Source: Collinsella sp.
Lineage (GTDB): Bacteria > Actinomycetota > Coriobacteriia > Coriobacteriales > Coriobacteriaceae
Reading direction: 5' to 3'
DNA: 25,411 bases
Assembly (NCBI GenBank): GCA_018380195.1
Contig: JAGZUC010000033.1
Coordinates: forward strand, 1-25,411
Each line of letters starts with the position of its first letter. Position 1 is the first letter of the stretch. This document shows positions 15,094 through 22,031 of this stretch, piece after piece. The translations under genes and the position numbers were made by a program. The notes beneath the pieces are model-generated. The model was not told the DNA's origin. It did no database searches and worked only from the letters and a program-made list of their open reading frames with translations.

Positions 15094-15579
15094 ATGCAAC
15101 GTGGAAGTACATCTCCGCTGTCTCGCGAGACCGATGCGCCTGAAACTATCGTCAAGCTGGAGTGCGACATCGATGACGCGTCGCCCGAGGTGCTCGCCTA
15201 CGCCGCCGACCGCCTGCGCGAGGCCGGCGCCCGCGAGGTGCACTGGCTGCCCCTCTACTGCAAAAAGGGCCGCCCCGGATGGCAGTTGCAGGTGATCTGC
15301 TCGCACGAGGATATCGAGCGCCTACAGACGATTTTCTTTTTGGAAACCACGACCAACGGCATTCGTCGCCAAGTCATGGAGCGTGTTTGCTTGCCACGTC
15401 GCTTTGAGCAGGTGGCGACGCCTTGGGGCGAGGTGTCCGTCAAGGTGGCGACCCTGCCCGACGGCAGCGAGCGCGCGGCTCCCGAGTACGAAGACTGCGC
15501 CCGTCTCGCCCGCGCGCACAACGTGCCGCTCCAGCGCGTGATGCAGGCGGCTCAGAGCGCGGCGCTTCGATTTGAGTAA
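15094..15579 (+). CDS. Stand-alone LarC C-terminal (DUF111) domain protein
   Basis: The 161-aa product matches the C-terminal half of LarC, the CTP-dependent nickel insertase that completes the nickel-pincer cofactor of lactate racemase and related enzymes. Shared features are VKLECDIDDASPEVLAYA, REVHWLPLYCKKGRPG, FFLETTTNGIRRQ, VCLPRRFEQVATPWG, and APEYEDCARLA near the C-terminus. The N-terminal LarC1 half is not present in the 380 nt upstream or elsewhere in the window. ATG 15094 follows GGAAAGGA; the frame is open further upstream, but that stretch lacks homology and overlaps the palindrome. It is followed at 55 nt by yfcE. Whether it acts with a LarC1 encoded elsewhere is unknown. Confidence 0.82.
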   Translation: MQRGSTSPLSRETDAPETIVKLECDIDDASPEVLAYAADRLREAGAREVHWLPLYCKKGRPGWQLQVICSHEDIERLQTIFFLETTTNGIRRQVMERVCLPRRFEQVATPWGEVSVKVATLPDGSERAAPEYEDCARLARAHNVPLQRVMQAAQSAALRFE

Positions 15580-15634
15580 CGCGGCCGGTGGCACGCCGCG
15601 CCCAGCCCCATCAAACCCACCCGAAAGGACCACC

Positions 15635-16183
15635 ATGAAATACCTCATCGCCTCCGACATCCATGGCTCGGCATACTGGGCCGAGCGCCTCTGCACCGCC
15701 ATCGAATCCGAGCAGCCCGACCGCATCGTGCTGCTGGGCGACCTGCTCTACCACGGCCCGCGCAACGACCTGCCGCGCGATTACGCCCCCAAGCGCGTGA
15801 TCCCGCTGCTCAACGCCCTGGCCGACCGCATCATCGCGGTGCGCGGCAACTGCGACGCCGAGGTCGATCAGATGGTGCTCGATTTTCCCGTCATGGCCGA
15901 CTACGCCACCCTGTTCGACGAGACCGGCCGCGAGCTGTTCCTGACGCACGGCCACGTCTTTGGCGCCGGCATGCACAACAGCGTCGACCACGCGCCCGCG
16001 CTGCCCGAGGGCTCCGCGCTCGTCTACGGCCACACGCACATTAAAGTCAACGAGGCGAGCGAGGCGCACCCGGGCCTGTGGCTCTTCAACCCCGGCAGCG
16101 TGAGCATCCCCAAGGACGGCACGCACAGCTACGGCATCTACGAGGGCGGCGCGTTCCGCCACGTGATCCTGGAGGAGGAATAG
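15635..16183 (+). CDS. yfcE: YfcE/MJ0936-family metallophosphoesterase
   Basis: The 182-aa calcineurin-like phosphodiesterase carries all the metal motifs in order: MKYLIASDIHG, VLLGDLLYHGPRN, AVRGNCDAEVD, LFLTHGHVFG, LVYGHTHIKV and FNPGSVSIPK. E. coli YfcE hydrolyses model phosphodiesters; the physiological substrate is not established. The ATG at 15635 follows AAAGGACC and starts exactly at the family N-terminus; an in-frame TTG at 15572 lies inside the previous gene. Its stop is 2 nt from the mazG start, so the two are co-translated. Confidence 0.92.
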   Translation: MKYLIASDIHGSAYWAERLCTAIESEQPDRIVLLGDLLYHGPRNDLPRDYAPKRVIPLLNALADRIIAVRGNCDAEVDQMVLDFPVMADYATLFDETGRELFLTHGHVFGAGMHNSVDHAPALPEGSALVYGHTHIKVNEASEAHPGLWLFNPGSVSIPKDGTHSYGIYEGGAFRHVILEEE

Positions 16184-16185
16184 TC

Positions 16186-17046
16186 ATGGCAGAGCAGCTG
16201 GCTCAGCAAAATGCCGAGGGCACGCGCGATCTGTCCACGCTGGTCGACGCGTCGGCCGAACTTCAGCATCTGGCACAGACCATCTGGCGTCTGCGTCAGC
16301 CCGACGGCTGCCCGTGGGACCGCGAGCAGACGCATCAGAGCATTGGCAAGAACATGATCGAGGAAGCCTACGAGGCGCTCGATTGCATTGAGGCCGATGA
16401 TGCGGCGCACCTGCGCGAGGAGCTCGGGGACGTGCTCATGCAGGTGGTGTTGCATGCGCAGATTGCGGCGGACGCCGGCGAGTTTACGCTGGCCGACGTG
16501 GCGCGCGATATCGACGCCAAGCTCATCCGCCGCCACCCGCACGTGTTTGGCGATGCGGATGCCGATAATCCCGCCGAGGTGCTCAAGATCTGGGACGAGG
16601 TCAAGCTTGCCGAGAAGGCTGCCAAGGACAAGGCTGTGGCGGCGGGCGAGGCTGCGCCCGAAGGTCTGCTCGACGGCGTGCCCACGCATCTGCCGGCGCT
16701 GATGCAAGCGCAGAAGGTGTCGCGCAAGGCAGCGGCCGTGGGCTTTGAGTGGGAGACGGTCCAGGACGTGTGGGACGAGGTCGCCGAGGAGCGCGCCGAG
16801 TTTGAGGCCGAGGAGCCCGGCTCGCTCGAGCGCGAGATGGAGTTTGGCGACCTGCTCTTTGCCCTAGTCAACGTTGCGCGCAAAGAGGGGATTGACGCCG
16901 AGAGCGCCCTGCGCGCGAGCACGGCCAAGTTCCGCCGTCGCTGGGCTGCGATGGAGCAGATGGCGGCTGACGCCCACGTGGATCTGGCCGAGCTTTCGAC
17001 CCACGGCCTCAACGACCTGTGGGATGCCGCAAAGGCGGAGGAGTAA
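16186..17046 (+). CDS. mazG: MazG nucleoside triphosphate pyrophosphohydrolase
   Basis: The 286-aa two-domain MazG hydrolyses (d)NTPs to NMPs and acts as a house-cleaning enzyme. The first domain has LRQPDGCPWDREQTHQSI and the metal motif EEAYEALD followed by REELGDVLMQVVLHAQIA, then IRRHPHVFGD. The second has KAAAVGFEW, EVAEERAEFEAE and REMEFGDLLFALVNVAR. An Ala/Lys-rich stretch (AEKAAKDKAVAAGEAAPEG) links them. The ATG at 16186 follows GGAGGA at the yfcE end; an in-frame start at 16078 would overlap yfcE. A strong terminator follows. Confidence 0.95.
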   Translation: MAEQLAQQNAEGTRDLSTLVDASAELQHLAQTIWRLRQPDGCPWDREQTHQSIGKNMIEEAYEALDCIEADDAAHLREELGDVLMQVVLHAQIAADAGEFTLADVARDIDAKLIRRHPHVFGDADADNPAEVLKIWDEVKLAEKAAKDKAVAAGEAAPEGLLDGVPTHLPALMQAQKVSRKAAAVGFEWETVQDVWDEVAEERAEFEAEEPGSLEREMEFGDLLFALVNVARKEGIDAESALRASTAKFRRRWAAMEQMAADAHVDLAELSTHGLNDLWDAAKAEE

Positions 17047-17050
17047 GACT

Positions 17051-17096
17051 GCGGGAACGACGGGCTGACACGCCTCATCGTTCCCGCCTATTTTTT
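17051..17096 (+). terminator. Intrinsic terminator after mazG
   Basis: GCGGGAACGA (17051-17060) and TCGTTCCCGC (17078-17087) form a perfect 10-bp stem followed by CTA and TTTTTT (17091-17096). It lies 4 nt after the mazG stop and ends the larC-domain/yfcE/mazG unit. Confidence 0.88.
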
Positions 17097-17117
17097 CGAA
17101 AATCAAGTGTATCCCTC

Positions 17118-17162
17118 GGCTAACTTAGGGCATAATGCAAAAAGTGCGACATGGCTAACTTA
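17118..17162 (+). promoter_or_regulatory. Direct repeat and possible promoter upstream of enolase
   Basis: GGCTAACTTA occurs twice, at 17118-17127 and 17153-17162, start to start 35 bp apart. CATAAT (17131-17136) between them is a plausible -10; the matching -35 position reads TGTATC and is weak. The spacing places one copy over the promoter and the other near the transcript start, as expected for a repressor operator pair, but this is an inference from two copies only. Confidence 0.35.
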
Positions 17163-17236
17163 CGGAGACGCACCGACGGTGCACGGTCAGCCGGTCGCCA
17201 AGCATTCAACCCGTTTCCAAGTGAGAGGGAGACAAC

Positions 17237-18526
17237 ATGAGCGATATTTTGGACGTCTACGGTCGCGAGGTGCTCGACAGCCGCGGCAATCCCACCGTCG
17301 AGGTCGAGGTCGTGCTCGAGGACGGCAGCTTCGGTCGCGCGATGGTGCCTTCGGGCGCTTCGACCGGCGCTTTCGAAGCTTGCGAGCTGCGCGACGGCGA
17401 CAAGGGCCGCTATCTGGGCAAGGGTGTCTCGCAGGCCGTCGAGCACGTCAACAACGAGTGTGCCGACGCCGTCGTGGGCCTCGACGCCTTCGATCAGCGC
17501 GCCGTCGATGCCGCGCTAATCGCCGCGGACGGTACCCCCAACAAGACCAAGCTCGGCGCCAACGCCATTCTGGGCGTGTCGCTGGCCGTTGCCCGCGCCG
17601 CTGCCGAGTCGGCGGGTCTTTCGCTGTACCAGTACCTGGGCGGCGTCAACGCTCACCTGCTGCCCACGCCCATGATGAACATCCTCAACGGCGGCGTGCA
17701 TGCCGACAACAACGTTGACTTCCAGGAGTTCATGATCATGCCCGTGGGTGCTCCGAGCTTTGCCGAGGGCCTGCGCTGGTGCGCCGAGGTCTACCATACC
17801 CTCAAGGGCGTGCTGCACGAGGCCGGCCTGGGCGGCGGTGTGGGCGACGAGGGCGGCTTCGCGCCCAACCTCAAGACCAATGCCGAACCGTTCGAGTACA
17901 TTACCAAGGCCGTCGAGAAGGCTGGCTTTAAGCCCGGCGTCGACTTCATGTACGCCATGGACCCGGCGTCCACCGAGTTCTACAACGCCGAGACCGGTAT
18001 GTACGAGCTCAAGGGCGAGGGCGTGGAGTACACGAGCGCCCAGATGGTTGATTACTGGGAGAAGCTCGTCGACGCCTATCCCATCATCTCCATCGAGGAT
18101 GGCATGGCCGAGGAGGATTGGGACGGCTGGGTTGAGCTCACCCGTCGCATCGGCAACAAGGTGCAGCTGGTGGGCGACGACCTGTTCGTCACCAACACCG
18201 AGCGCCTCAAGAAGGGCATCGAGCTGGGTGCCGCCAACGCGATTCTGGTCAAGGTCAACCAGATCGGCACGCTCACCGAGTCGCTCGAGGCCATCGAGAC
18301 CGCCAAGGAGGCCGGCTACGCTTGCATCGTGAGCCACCGTTCCGGCGAGACCGAGGACTCCACGATCGCCGACCTGGTCGTGGGCGTCAACGCCGGTCAG
18401 ATCAAGTCGGGCGCCCCTTGCCGCAGCGACCGCATCGCCAAGTACAACCAGCTCATCCGCATCGAGGGCGAGCTCGAGGGCAGCGCGCGCTACGCCGGCA
18501 AGGCCGCGTTCTACAACATTCGCTAG
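17237..18526 (+). CDS. eno: Enolase
   Basis: The 429-aa glycolytic enzyme interconverts 2-phosphoglycerate and phosphoenolpyruvate. It has VLDSRGNPTVEVEV, VPSGASTGAFEA, MNILNGGVHADNNVDFQEFM, GVGDEGGFAPNL with the catalytic Glu, magnesium ligands in YAMDPAST, ISIEDGMAEEDWDGW and VGDDLFVTN, the catalytic Lys in ILVKVNQIGTLTE, and VSHRSGETEDSTIADL. Length is standard. AGAGGGAGA lies before the ATG. It has its own upstream region and terminator, and is followed by divIC and ppx, an arrangement common in actinobacteria. Confidence 0.98.
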   Translation: MSDILDVYGREVLDSRGNPTVEVEVVLEDGSFGRAMVPSGASTGAFEACELRDGDKGRYLGKGVSQAVEHVNNECADAVVGLDAFDQRAVDAALIAADGTPNKTKLGANAILGVSLAVARAAAESAGLSLYQYLGGVNAHLLPTPMMNILNGGVHADNNVDFQEFMIMPVGAPSFAEGLRWCAEVYHTLKGVLHEAGLGGGVGDEGGFAPNLKTNAEPFEYITKAVEKAGFKPGVDFMYAMDPASTEFYNAETGMYELKGEGVEYTSAQMVDYWEKLVDAYPIISIEDGMAEEDWDGWVELTRRIGNKVQLVGDDLFVTNTERLKKGIELGAANAILVKVNQIGTLTESLEAIETAKEAGYACIVSHRSGETEDSTIADLVVGVNAGQIKSGAPCRSDRIAKYNQLIRIEGELEGSARYAGKAAFYNIR

Positions 18527-18599
18527 GCACGCGGAGGTCGCGGGGGCGGGGAAGACTCGGATTTGCCTTGCTCCAGCCGGGCGCTGTTGAGCACCATTG

Positions 18600-18631
18600 G
18601 GCGCTGGGCCATATGACTCAGCGCCTTTTTT
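18600..18631 (+). terminator. Intrinsic terminator after enolase
   Basis: GGCGCTG (18600-18606) and CAGCGCC (18619-18625) form a perfect stem followed directly by TTTTTT (18626-18631). It separates eno from the divIC/ppx pair. Confidence 0.87.
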
Positions 18632-18670
18632 ATGTCGAGCAAAGGCTGGCGAAGGCGGTGCGGGCGCTCG

Positions 18671-18679
18671 TGCTATAAC
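18671..18679 (+). promoter_or_regulatory. Possible extended -10 of the divIC-ppx unit
   Basis: TGCTATAAC (18671-18679) resembles an extended -10 (TGnTATAAT) and is followed by TAGAAT (18680-18685). It lies between the eno terminator and the divIC start, where a promoter is needed. No good -35 is visible. Confidence 0.4.
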
Positions 18680-18722
18680 TAGAATACTTAGCGCAAACAA
18701 ACCTCAACCGCACAAGGCGCAC

Positions 18723-19484
18723 ATGGATCAGATTTACGACAACAGGTACTATTCCGCCGGTTCGCGTGAGCCGTCGCCTCGCCGTGCGCGCACGGTGCAG
18801 CTCGGTGGGTCCGCCTACGCCGGCGCCGACCGCTCCATGCAGCGCCCGACAAGTACCTCGCGCCCCAATGCTCAAGTGAATACTTCGACAGATGGACCAG
18901 TGCGCCCGGCACGTTCGTCGCATGCTCAGCGCTCGTCGGCTCAAACGCACGATAGGTCGAGCAGGCCTTCGAACTGTTTTTCGGGCTCGGACTTTATGCA
19001 CTACGCCAACGACAACGCGGTGGTCAAGGCGATCTACGACTTTACCCACGGTCCTCAGCGAGGGCTATTCATCGGCATTGTCGTTGCCCTGGTGCTCGTG
19101 AGCCTGTATTTCCCCGTGCGCGATCTGTACGTGGCAAAGCGTTCGAGCGATATCTTGGCCAAGCAGGTCGAGATTCGTCAGCAATACAATGATGAGCTGC
19201 AAAAAAGCGTCGACAAACTGCTCTCGGAGGAGGGCATTAAGGATGCGGCGTCCGAGGATCTGGGCCTGGTGATGCCCGGCGAGAAGAGGATTGAAGTGCA
19301 GGGCCTGGACGACGATTCGGATTCGTCTTCGAGCAAGAAGTCGTCGAACGCCAAGAAGGCCAGCGAAGTTGCCAAGGAAATCGAAGAAGTCGGTAAGGAC
19401 GCCCCGTGGTACATCCAGGCGCTCGACATGCTGTTTGGGTTTAACGGTGTCGAGGGCCAGACGGTCGTGTCCAACGGCAAATAG
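18723..19484 (+). CDS. DivIC/FtsB-like septum formation initiator
   Basis: The 253-aa single-pass membrane protein has a long basic Ser/Arg/Pro-rich cytoplasmic N-terminus (1 to about 110) and one transmembrane helix at about 114-135 (GLFIGIVVALVLVSLYFPVR). A coiled coil follows (about 140-165), then a short conserved segment (LGLVMPGEKRIEVQGL). An acidic, Ser/Lys low-complexity stretch (DDDSDSSSSKKSSNAKKASE) precedes a C-terminal amphipathic region. This is the FtsB/DivIC (PF04977) topology, used in divisome assembly. Both flanking tails are longer than in typical family members. The ATG at 18723 is chosen for position after the promoter-like site; its ribosome-binding site is poor. The neighbours eno and ppx match the usual actinobacterial context. 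Confidence 0.8.
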   Translation: MDQIYDNRYYSAGSREPSPRRARTVQLGGSAYAGADRSMQRPTSTSRPNAQVNTSTDGPVRPARSSHAQRSSAQTHDRSSRPSNCFSGSDFMHYANDNAVVKAIYDFTHGPQRGLFIGIVVALVLVSLYFPVRDLYVAKRSSDILAKQVEIRQQYNDELQKSVDKLLSEEGIKDAASEDLGLVMPGEKRIEVQGLDDDSDSSSSKKSSNAKKASEVAKEIEEVGKDAPWYIQALDMLFGFNGVEGQTVVSNGK

Positions 19485-19504
19485 CGCCCGGAGGGGAGCT
19501 CGCA

Positions 19505-20506
19505 ATGGCAGATTGCAAACGATATAAGGTGGCGGCGATCGATCTGGGAACGGTGTCGTCGCGACTGGTGCTGGCGCAGGTCGAGGGCGGGGCGATCGTG
19601 GAATCGTCCAAGCATACCGAGATTACCGACCTGGGCGAGGGTGTGGACGCGACGGGTCGCTTTTGCGAGGCGGCGGTCGAGCGCGTGCTCGCTGCATGCC
19701 GCATGTTTGTGGACGAGGCGCGTGCCTTTGGGGCCGCGTGCATTTGCACCACATGCACGAGCGCCGCGCGCGATGCATCCAATGCCGCACTGCTGCTGGA
19801 CGGTCTGTGTGAGCTGGGGCTCGAACCGCAGGTGATTCCGGGCGAGGTCGAGGCGCGCCTGACGTTTTTTGGCGTGGCGCACGACTTTGCCGGCGAGCGC
19901 ATCATTGTTGCCGATTCGGGCGGCGGATCCACGGAGCTCGCGACGGGCGTCTATGCGCCGGAGCGTGGGGTCTTTGCGCTGGAGGGCACGCGTTCGCTGG
20001 ACATCGGTTGTCGCCGTGTGACGGAGCGATTTTTCTCGGCACTGCCGCCCGCACGCGGCGAGCTTACTGCCGCTGCCGCGTGGGCGGGCGAGCAGTTCGC
20101 TGCCTATTTTGAGGGCCTGCCGAGCAATTTTGAGCGCGCCGAACGCTTGGTCGCAGTGGGTGGCACCGTCACCACACTCGTGGCGCTCGTTCATGAGCTG
20201 GAACCGTACGATTCGAGCTTTGTGCACCTGCGCGAGCTTTCGCTGGATCAGGTTTCGGCCGCTATCGAGCGCATGTCTGCGTTGGATGCGGACGGCATCG
20301 CCGCTCTACCGGGTGTACAGCCCAAACGCGCGGGCGTGATCTTGGCTGGTGCCGTGGTAATCCGCGAGCTTATGCGAGCCGGCGGCTACAAGACGCTCAC
20401 TGTAAGCGAGAACAGCTTACTCGCCGGCATGGCCGCCACCATCAACGAGGCTCTCGACGGTGCGACCCCCACCATCTCCTGGACCCCAGAGCTCAGCACC
20501 CTCTAA
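19505..20506 (+). CDS. ppx: Ppx/GppA-family exopolyphosphatase
   Basis: The 333-aa ASKHA-fold phosphatase has the family's N-terminal motif AAIDLGTVSSRLVLA (a variant of the usual IDxGSNSxRL), TCTSAARDASNA, VIPGEVEARLTFFGVA, the phosphate-binding VADSGGGSTELA, and LVAVGGTVTTL. It probably hydrolyses polyphosphate and/or pppGpp; sequence alone does not separate the two. It starts 20 nt after divIC with GGAGGGGAG before the ATG, so the two are co-transcribed. The DUF501 gene that often sits between divIC and ppx in actinobacteria is absent here. Confidence 0.92.
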   Translation: MADCKRYKVAAIDLGTVSSRLVLAQVEGGAIVESSKHTEITDLGEGVDATGRFCEAAVERVLAACRMFVDEARAFGAACICTTCTSAARDASNAALLLDGLCELGLEPQVIPGEVEARLTFFGVAHDFAGERIIVADSGGGSTELATGVYAPERGVFALEGTRSLDIGCRRVTERFFSALPPARGELTAAAAWAGEQFAAYFEGLPSNFERAERLVAVGGTVTTLVALVHELEPYDSSFVHLRELSLDQVSAAIERMSALDADGIAALPGVQPKRAGVILAGAVVIRELMRAGGYKTLTVSENSLLAGMAATINEALDGATPTISWTPELSTL

Positions 20507-20508
20507 AT

Positions 20509-20577
20509 AAGTTGCGGTGAAATAGTTCCTAAATAAGCTGGTAAACGGTATAAACAGGATCTATTCCACCGCAACTT
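20509..20577. repeat. Inverted repeat after ppx
   Basis: Arms 20509-20525 and 20561-20577 are complementary at 16 of 17 positions. The pairing can be extended by TCCT/AGGA inside the loop, giving about 22 pairs with 2 mismatches. CTAAATAAG occurs twice (20502-20510 and 20529-20537), the first copy including the ppx stop codon. There is no U-run immediately after, though CTTTTTAG lies 18 nt further on. It resembles an intergenic palindromic repeat that may also serve as a transcript 3' end. Confidence 0.6.
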
Positions 20578-20635
20578 CTAAGGGACCGAAGCTGTCTTTT
20601 TAGCCCGTCCTAAATTAGTTGACTTTCTGAAGCGC

Positions 20636-20779
20636 GGGGCGGTGGGACGTCTGCGTATTTGCTGCGCAAATCCGCACCGGCTGCGGACGCCTGCTGGCGC
20701 CCTCGCCGGCTCGCTGCGGACGCTGCGCGTCCGCTTGACGCTCGCCCCCCCCTCGCGGGTTCGAGTCCCACCGGCATCT
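20636..20779. repeat. GC-rich palindromic segment bounded by tRNA 3'-end-like fragments
   Basis: GGGGCGGTGGGAC (20636-20648) is identical to 20835-20847, the acceptor/T-arm end of the minus-strand tRNA-Leu. GGGTTCGAGTCCCACCG (20757-20773) repeats the T-arm of that tRNA in the opposite orientation, followed by GCATCT. Between them, GCTGCGGACGC occurs twice (20689-20699, 20715-20725), and 20717-20735 form a GCGGACG/CGTCCGC hairpin. No complete tRNA fits on the plus strand: no 5' acceptor strand matches. The interval 20507-20829 holds no protein gene; it contains this segment, the repeat after ppx and the tRNA terminator. Confidence 0.5.
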
Positions 20780-20817
20780 AAAAGAAGTGAGCCCGCATCC
20801 CTTGGGGACACGGGCTC
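20780..20817 (-). terminator. Terminator of the tRNA-Leu gene
   Basis: On the minus strand, GAGCCCG (from 20817 down) and CGGGCTC (ending at 20789) form a 7-bp stem with a 15-nt loop, followed by ACTTCTTTT (20788-20780). It lies 12 nt after the end of the tRNA. Confidence 0.65.
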
Positions 20818-20829
20818 GAAAGCTCCATA

Positions 20830-20914
20830 TGGTAGGGGCGGTGGGACTCGAACCCACAATCCTTGCGGCGAGAGATTTTAAGTCTCCTGCGTATGCCAAT
20901 TCCGCCACGCCCCC
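20830..20914 (-). tRNA. tRNA-Leu (anticodon UAA)
   Basis: The minus strand reads GGGGGCGTGGCGGAATTGGC at the 5' end, giving acceptor GGGGGCG pairing with CGCCCCT. The anticodon arm is GGAGA-CTTAAAA-TCTCT with anticodon TAA. A long variable arm (TCGCCGCAAGGAT) marks a class II tRNA, and the T-arm is GTGGGTTCGAGTCCCAC. The discriminator is A and CCA is encoded (20830-20832). Structure and the A73 discriminator agree with leucine. Confidence 0.95.
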
Positions 20915-20945
20915 GTGAGACTAGAAGTCTAGCACAAGCCGTCCG

Positions 20946-21569
20946 TTACGCGTTGACGGCCATCGAGTGTTGCCCCGACTTCTCCAGGAACTCCTGGAAC
21001 TTGGCTTCGTCGCCCTTGTTCTTGTACTGCAGAGCCAACAGATACTCCAAGCGGCAGCTCTTGACCTTGTCGTCACCGGCCTCCTTGAGCATGCGCTCCA
21101 GCTCGGGAATGTCGTTGTGGCGCTTGAGGATCATCGTGTCGTACATCAGTTGGCATTCGTGTGCGACTGCCTCGGCCTGGCCGCCCTCAAAGCCTTTGAT
21201 CTCGTGCAGCAGCTCCTTGGACTTTTTGCGGTCCTCCTGGCCAACGTAGTAGTTAAAGGCCTTAATCACCAGGTCGACGCGCTGCATCTTGGGCAGATTG
21301 AGTCCCAGCAGCAAATCGAACATCTCGTCGGCGCGCTTGTGGTCCTCGCGCAGCAGATAGGAGTTCAGGCGCAGGTAGTCGCGGTTATAGCGCGGGTACA
21401 GCATGCTGGTGAGTTTGCCATCGAGCAAACGATCGAACTCGTCCCACTGCTTGGCAGCCATAAGCTGTTGCAGGCGCTTAAACGTGGTGCGTTTTTTTAC
21501 GCTAAAGAACACCGATATGGCGATACAAATAATGACGACGGCGGTCCAGAGGGTGCGGGAATCGGGCAT
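20946..21569 (-). CDS. Membrane-anchored helical (TPR-like) protein of unknown function
   Basis: The 207-aa protein begins MPDSRTLW, with one N-terminal transmembrane helix (about 7-24, LWTAVVIICIAISVFFSV) followed by basic residues, so the rest is predicted cytoplasmic. That remainder is alpha-helical with helix pairs of TPR character (QLMAAKQWDEFDRLLDG, SYLLREDHKRADEMFDLLLG, LEYLLALQYKNKGDEAKFQE). The start at 21569 is preferred to an in-frame one at 21680, because the extra 37 residues have no sensible character and would cover the TATAAT at 21625-21630. It lies 31 nt upstream of tRNA-Leu on the same strand. I do not recognise a specific family; a scaffold role is only a guess. Confidence 0.75.
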   Translation of the reverse strand: MPDSRTLWTAVVIICIAISVFFSVKKRTTFKRLQQLMAAKQWDEFDRLLDGKLTSMLYPRYNRDYLRLNSYLLREDHKRADEMFDLLLGLNLPKMQRVDLVIKAFNYYVGQEDRKKSKELLHEIKGFEGGQAEAVAHECQLMYDTMILKRHNDIPELERMLKEAGDDKVKSCRLEYLLALQYKNKGDEAKFQEFLEKSGQHSMAVNA

Positions 21570-21624
21570 TTTAGAGTCCTTAGTCGCTCGTAAAGCGAGC
21601 GGTATGACAACACGTGCTAGATGT

Positions 21625-21630
21625 ATTATA
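21625..21630 (-). promoter_or_regulatory. -10 element (TATAAT) upstream of the TPR-like gene
   Basis: On the minus strand the sequence reads GCGTATAATAC, a perfect -10 hexamer 55 nt before the start codon at 21569. The -35 position is not consensus. It may also drive tRNA-Leu, which lies downstream on the same strand. Confidence 0.5.
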
Positions 21631-21732
21631 CGCGGCGTGCAAGCAAACTGGCATAAAAGCGCATCGAGGCCGAGCGCCATCGCTCGCTGCGGTACACTTA
21701 CCTAAAGTAAACCATGAAGGGAGACATTACCT

Positions 21733-22020
21733 ATGAAGAAGATTGTTTTGGCTTGCGGTGCTGGCGCTGCTACTTCCACGCTCGTTGCCCAGAAGGTCGC
21801 CACCATGCTCGACGCCAACGGTTACGCCGACAAGTACGAGATCGTGCAGTGCGCCATCTCCGAGGCCAAGGACGTTTGCGACGAGGGCGCCGATCTGCTG
21901 ATCGCCACCACCGTTGCCCCCGAGGGCCTTACCTGCCCGTACGTGAGTGGCGTGCCCTTCATGACCGGCATGAACCGCGTCGCTGCCGAGAAGGCCGTTC
22001 TCGACGTCATGGCTCAGTAG
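21733..22020 (+). CDS. PTS sugar transporter subunit IIB, galactitol type
   Basis: The 95-aa product is a small PTS IIB of the GatB/SgcB type. The phosphocysteine lies in MKKIVLACGAGAATSTLVAQ (C8), and the rest (KYEIVQCAISEAKDVCDEGADLLIATT) follows the Rossmann-like IIB fold. IIB passes phosphate from IIA to the sugar during uptake. No IIA or IIC gene is next to it in the window, so it is an orphan here. AAGGGAG precedes the ATG. The next gene (VOC protein) begins 11 nt downstream and is probably co-transcribed. Confidence 0.88.
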   Translation: MKKIVLACGAGAATSTLVAQKVATMLDANGYADKYEIVQCAISEAKDVCDEGADLLIATTVAPEGLTCPYVSGVPFMTGMNRVAAEKAVLDVMAQ

Positions 22021-22031
22021 GCACTGCCTGT

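Noticed and set aside
17516..18700. 394-codon open frame antisense to enolase
   Set aside because: It is a shadow of eno with Leu/Val/Asp-rich low-complexity translation and crosses the eno terminator.
20689..20735. CRISPR-like short repeats
   Set aside because: Only two copies of GCTGCGGACGC within a GC-rich hairpin; no regular spacer length and no cas genes in the window.
20745..20780. Possible second tRNA on the plus strand
   Set aside because: Only a T-arm-like end is present. No matching acceptor 5' strand, D-arm or anticodon arm lies upstream, and the T-stem carries a C-A mismatch, so it is a fragment at most.
20615..20908. 97-codon minus-strand ORF over the tRNA region
   Set aside because: It reads through tRNA-Leu and its terminator. 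Such translations (MAELAYAGDLKSL and RWDSNPR) are a familiar artefact of tRNA genes.
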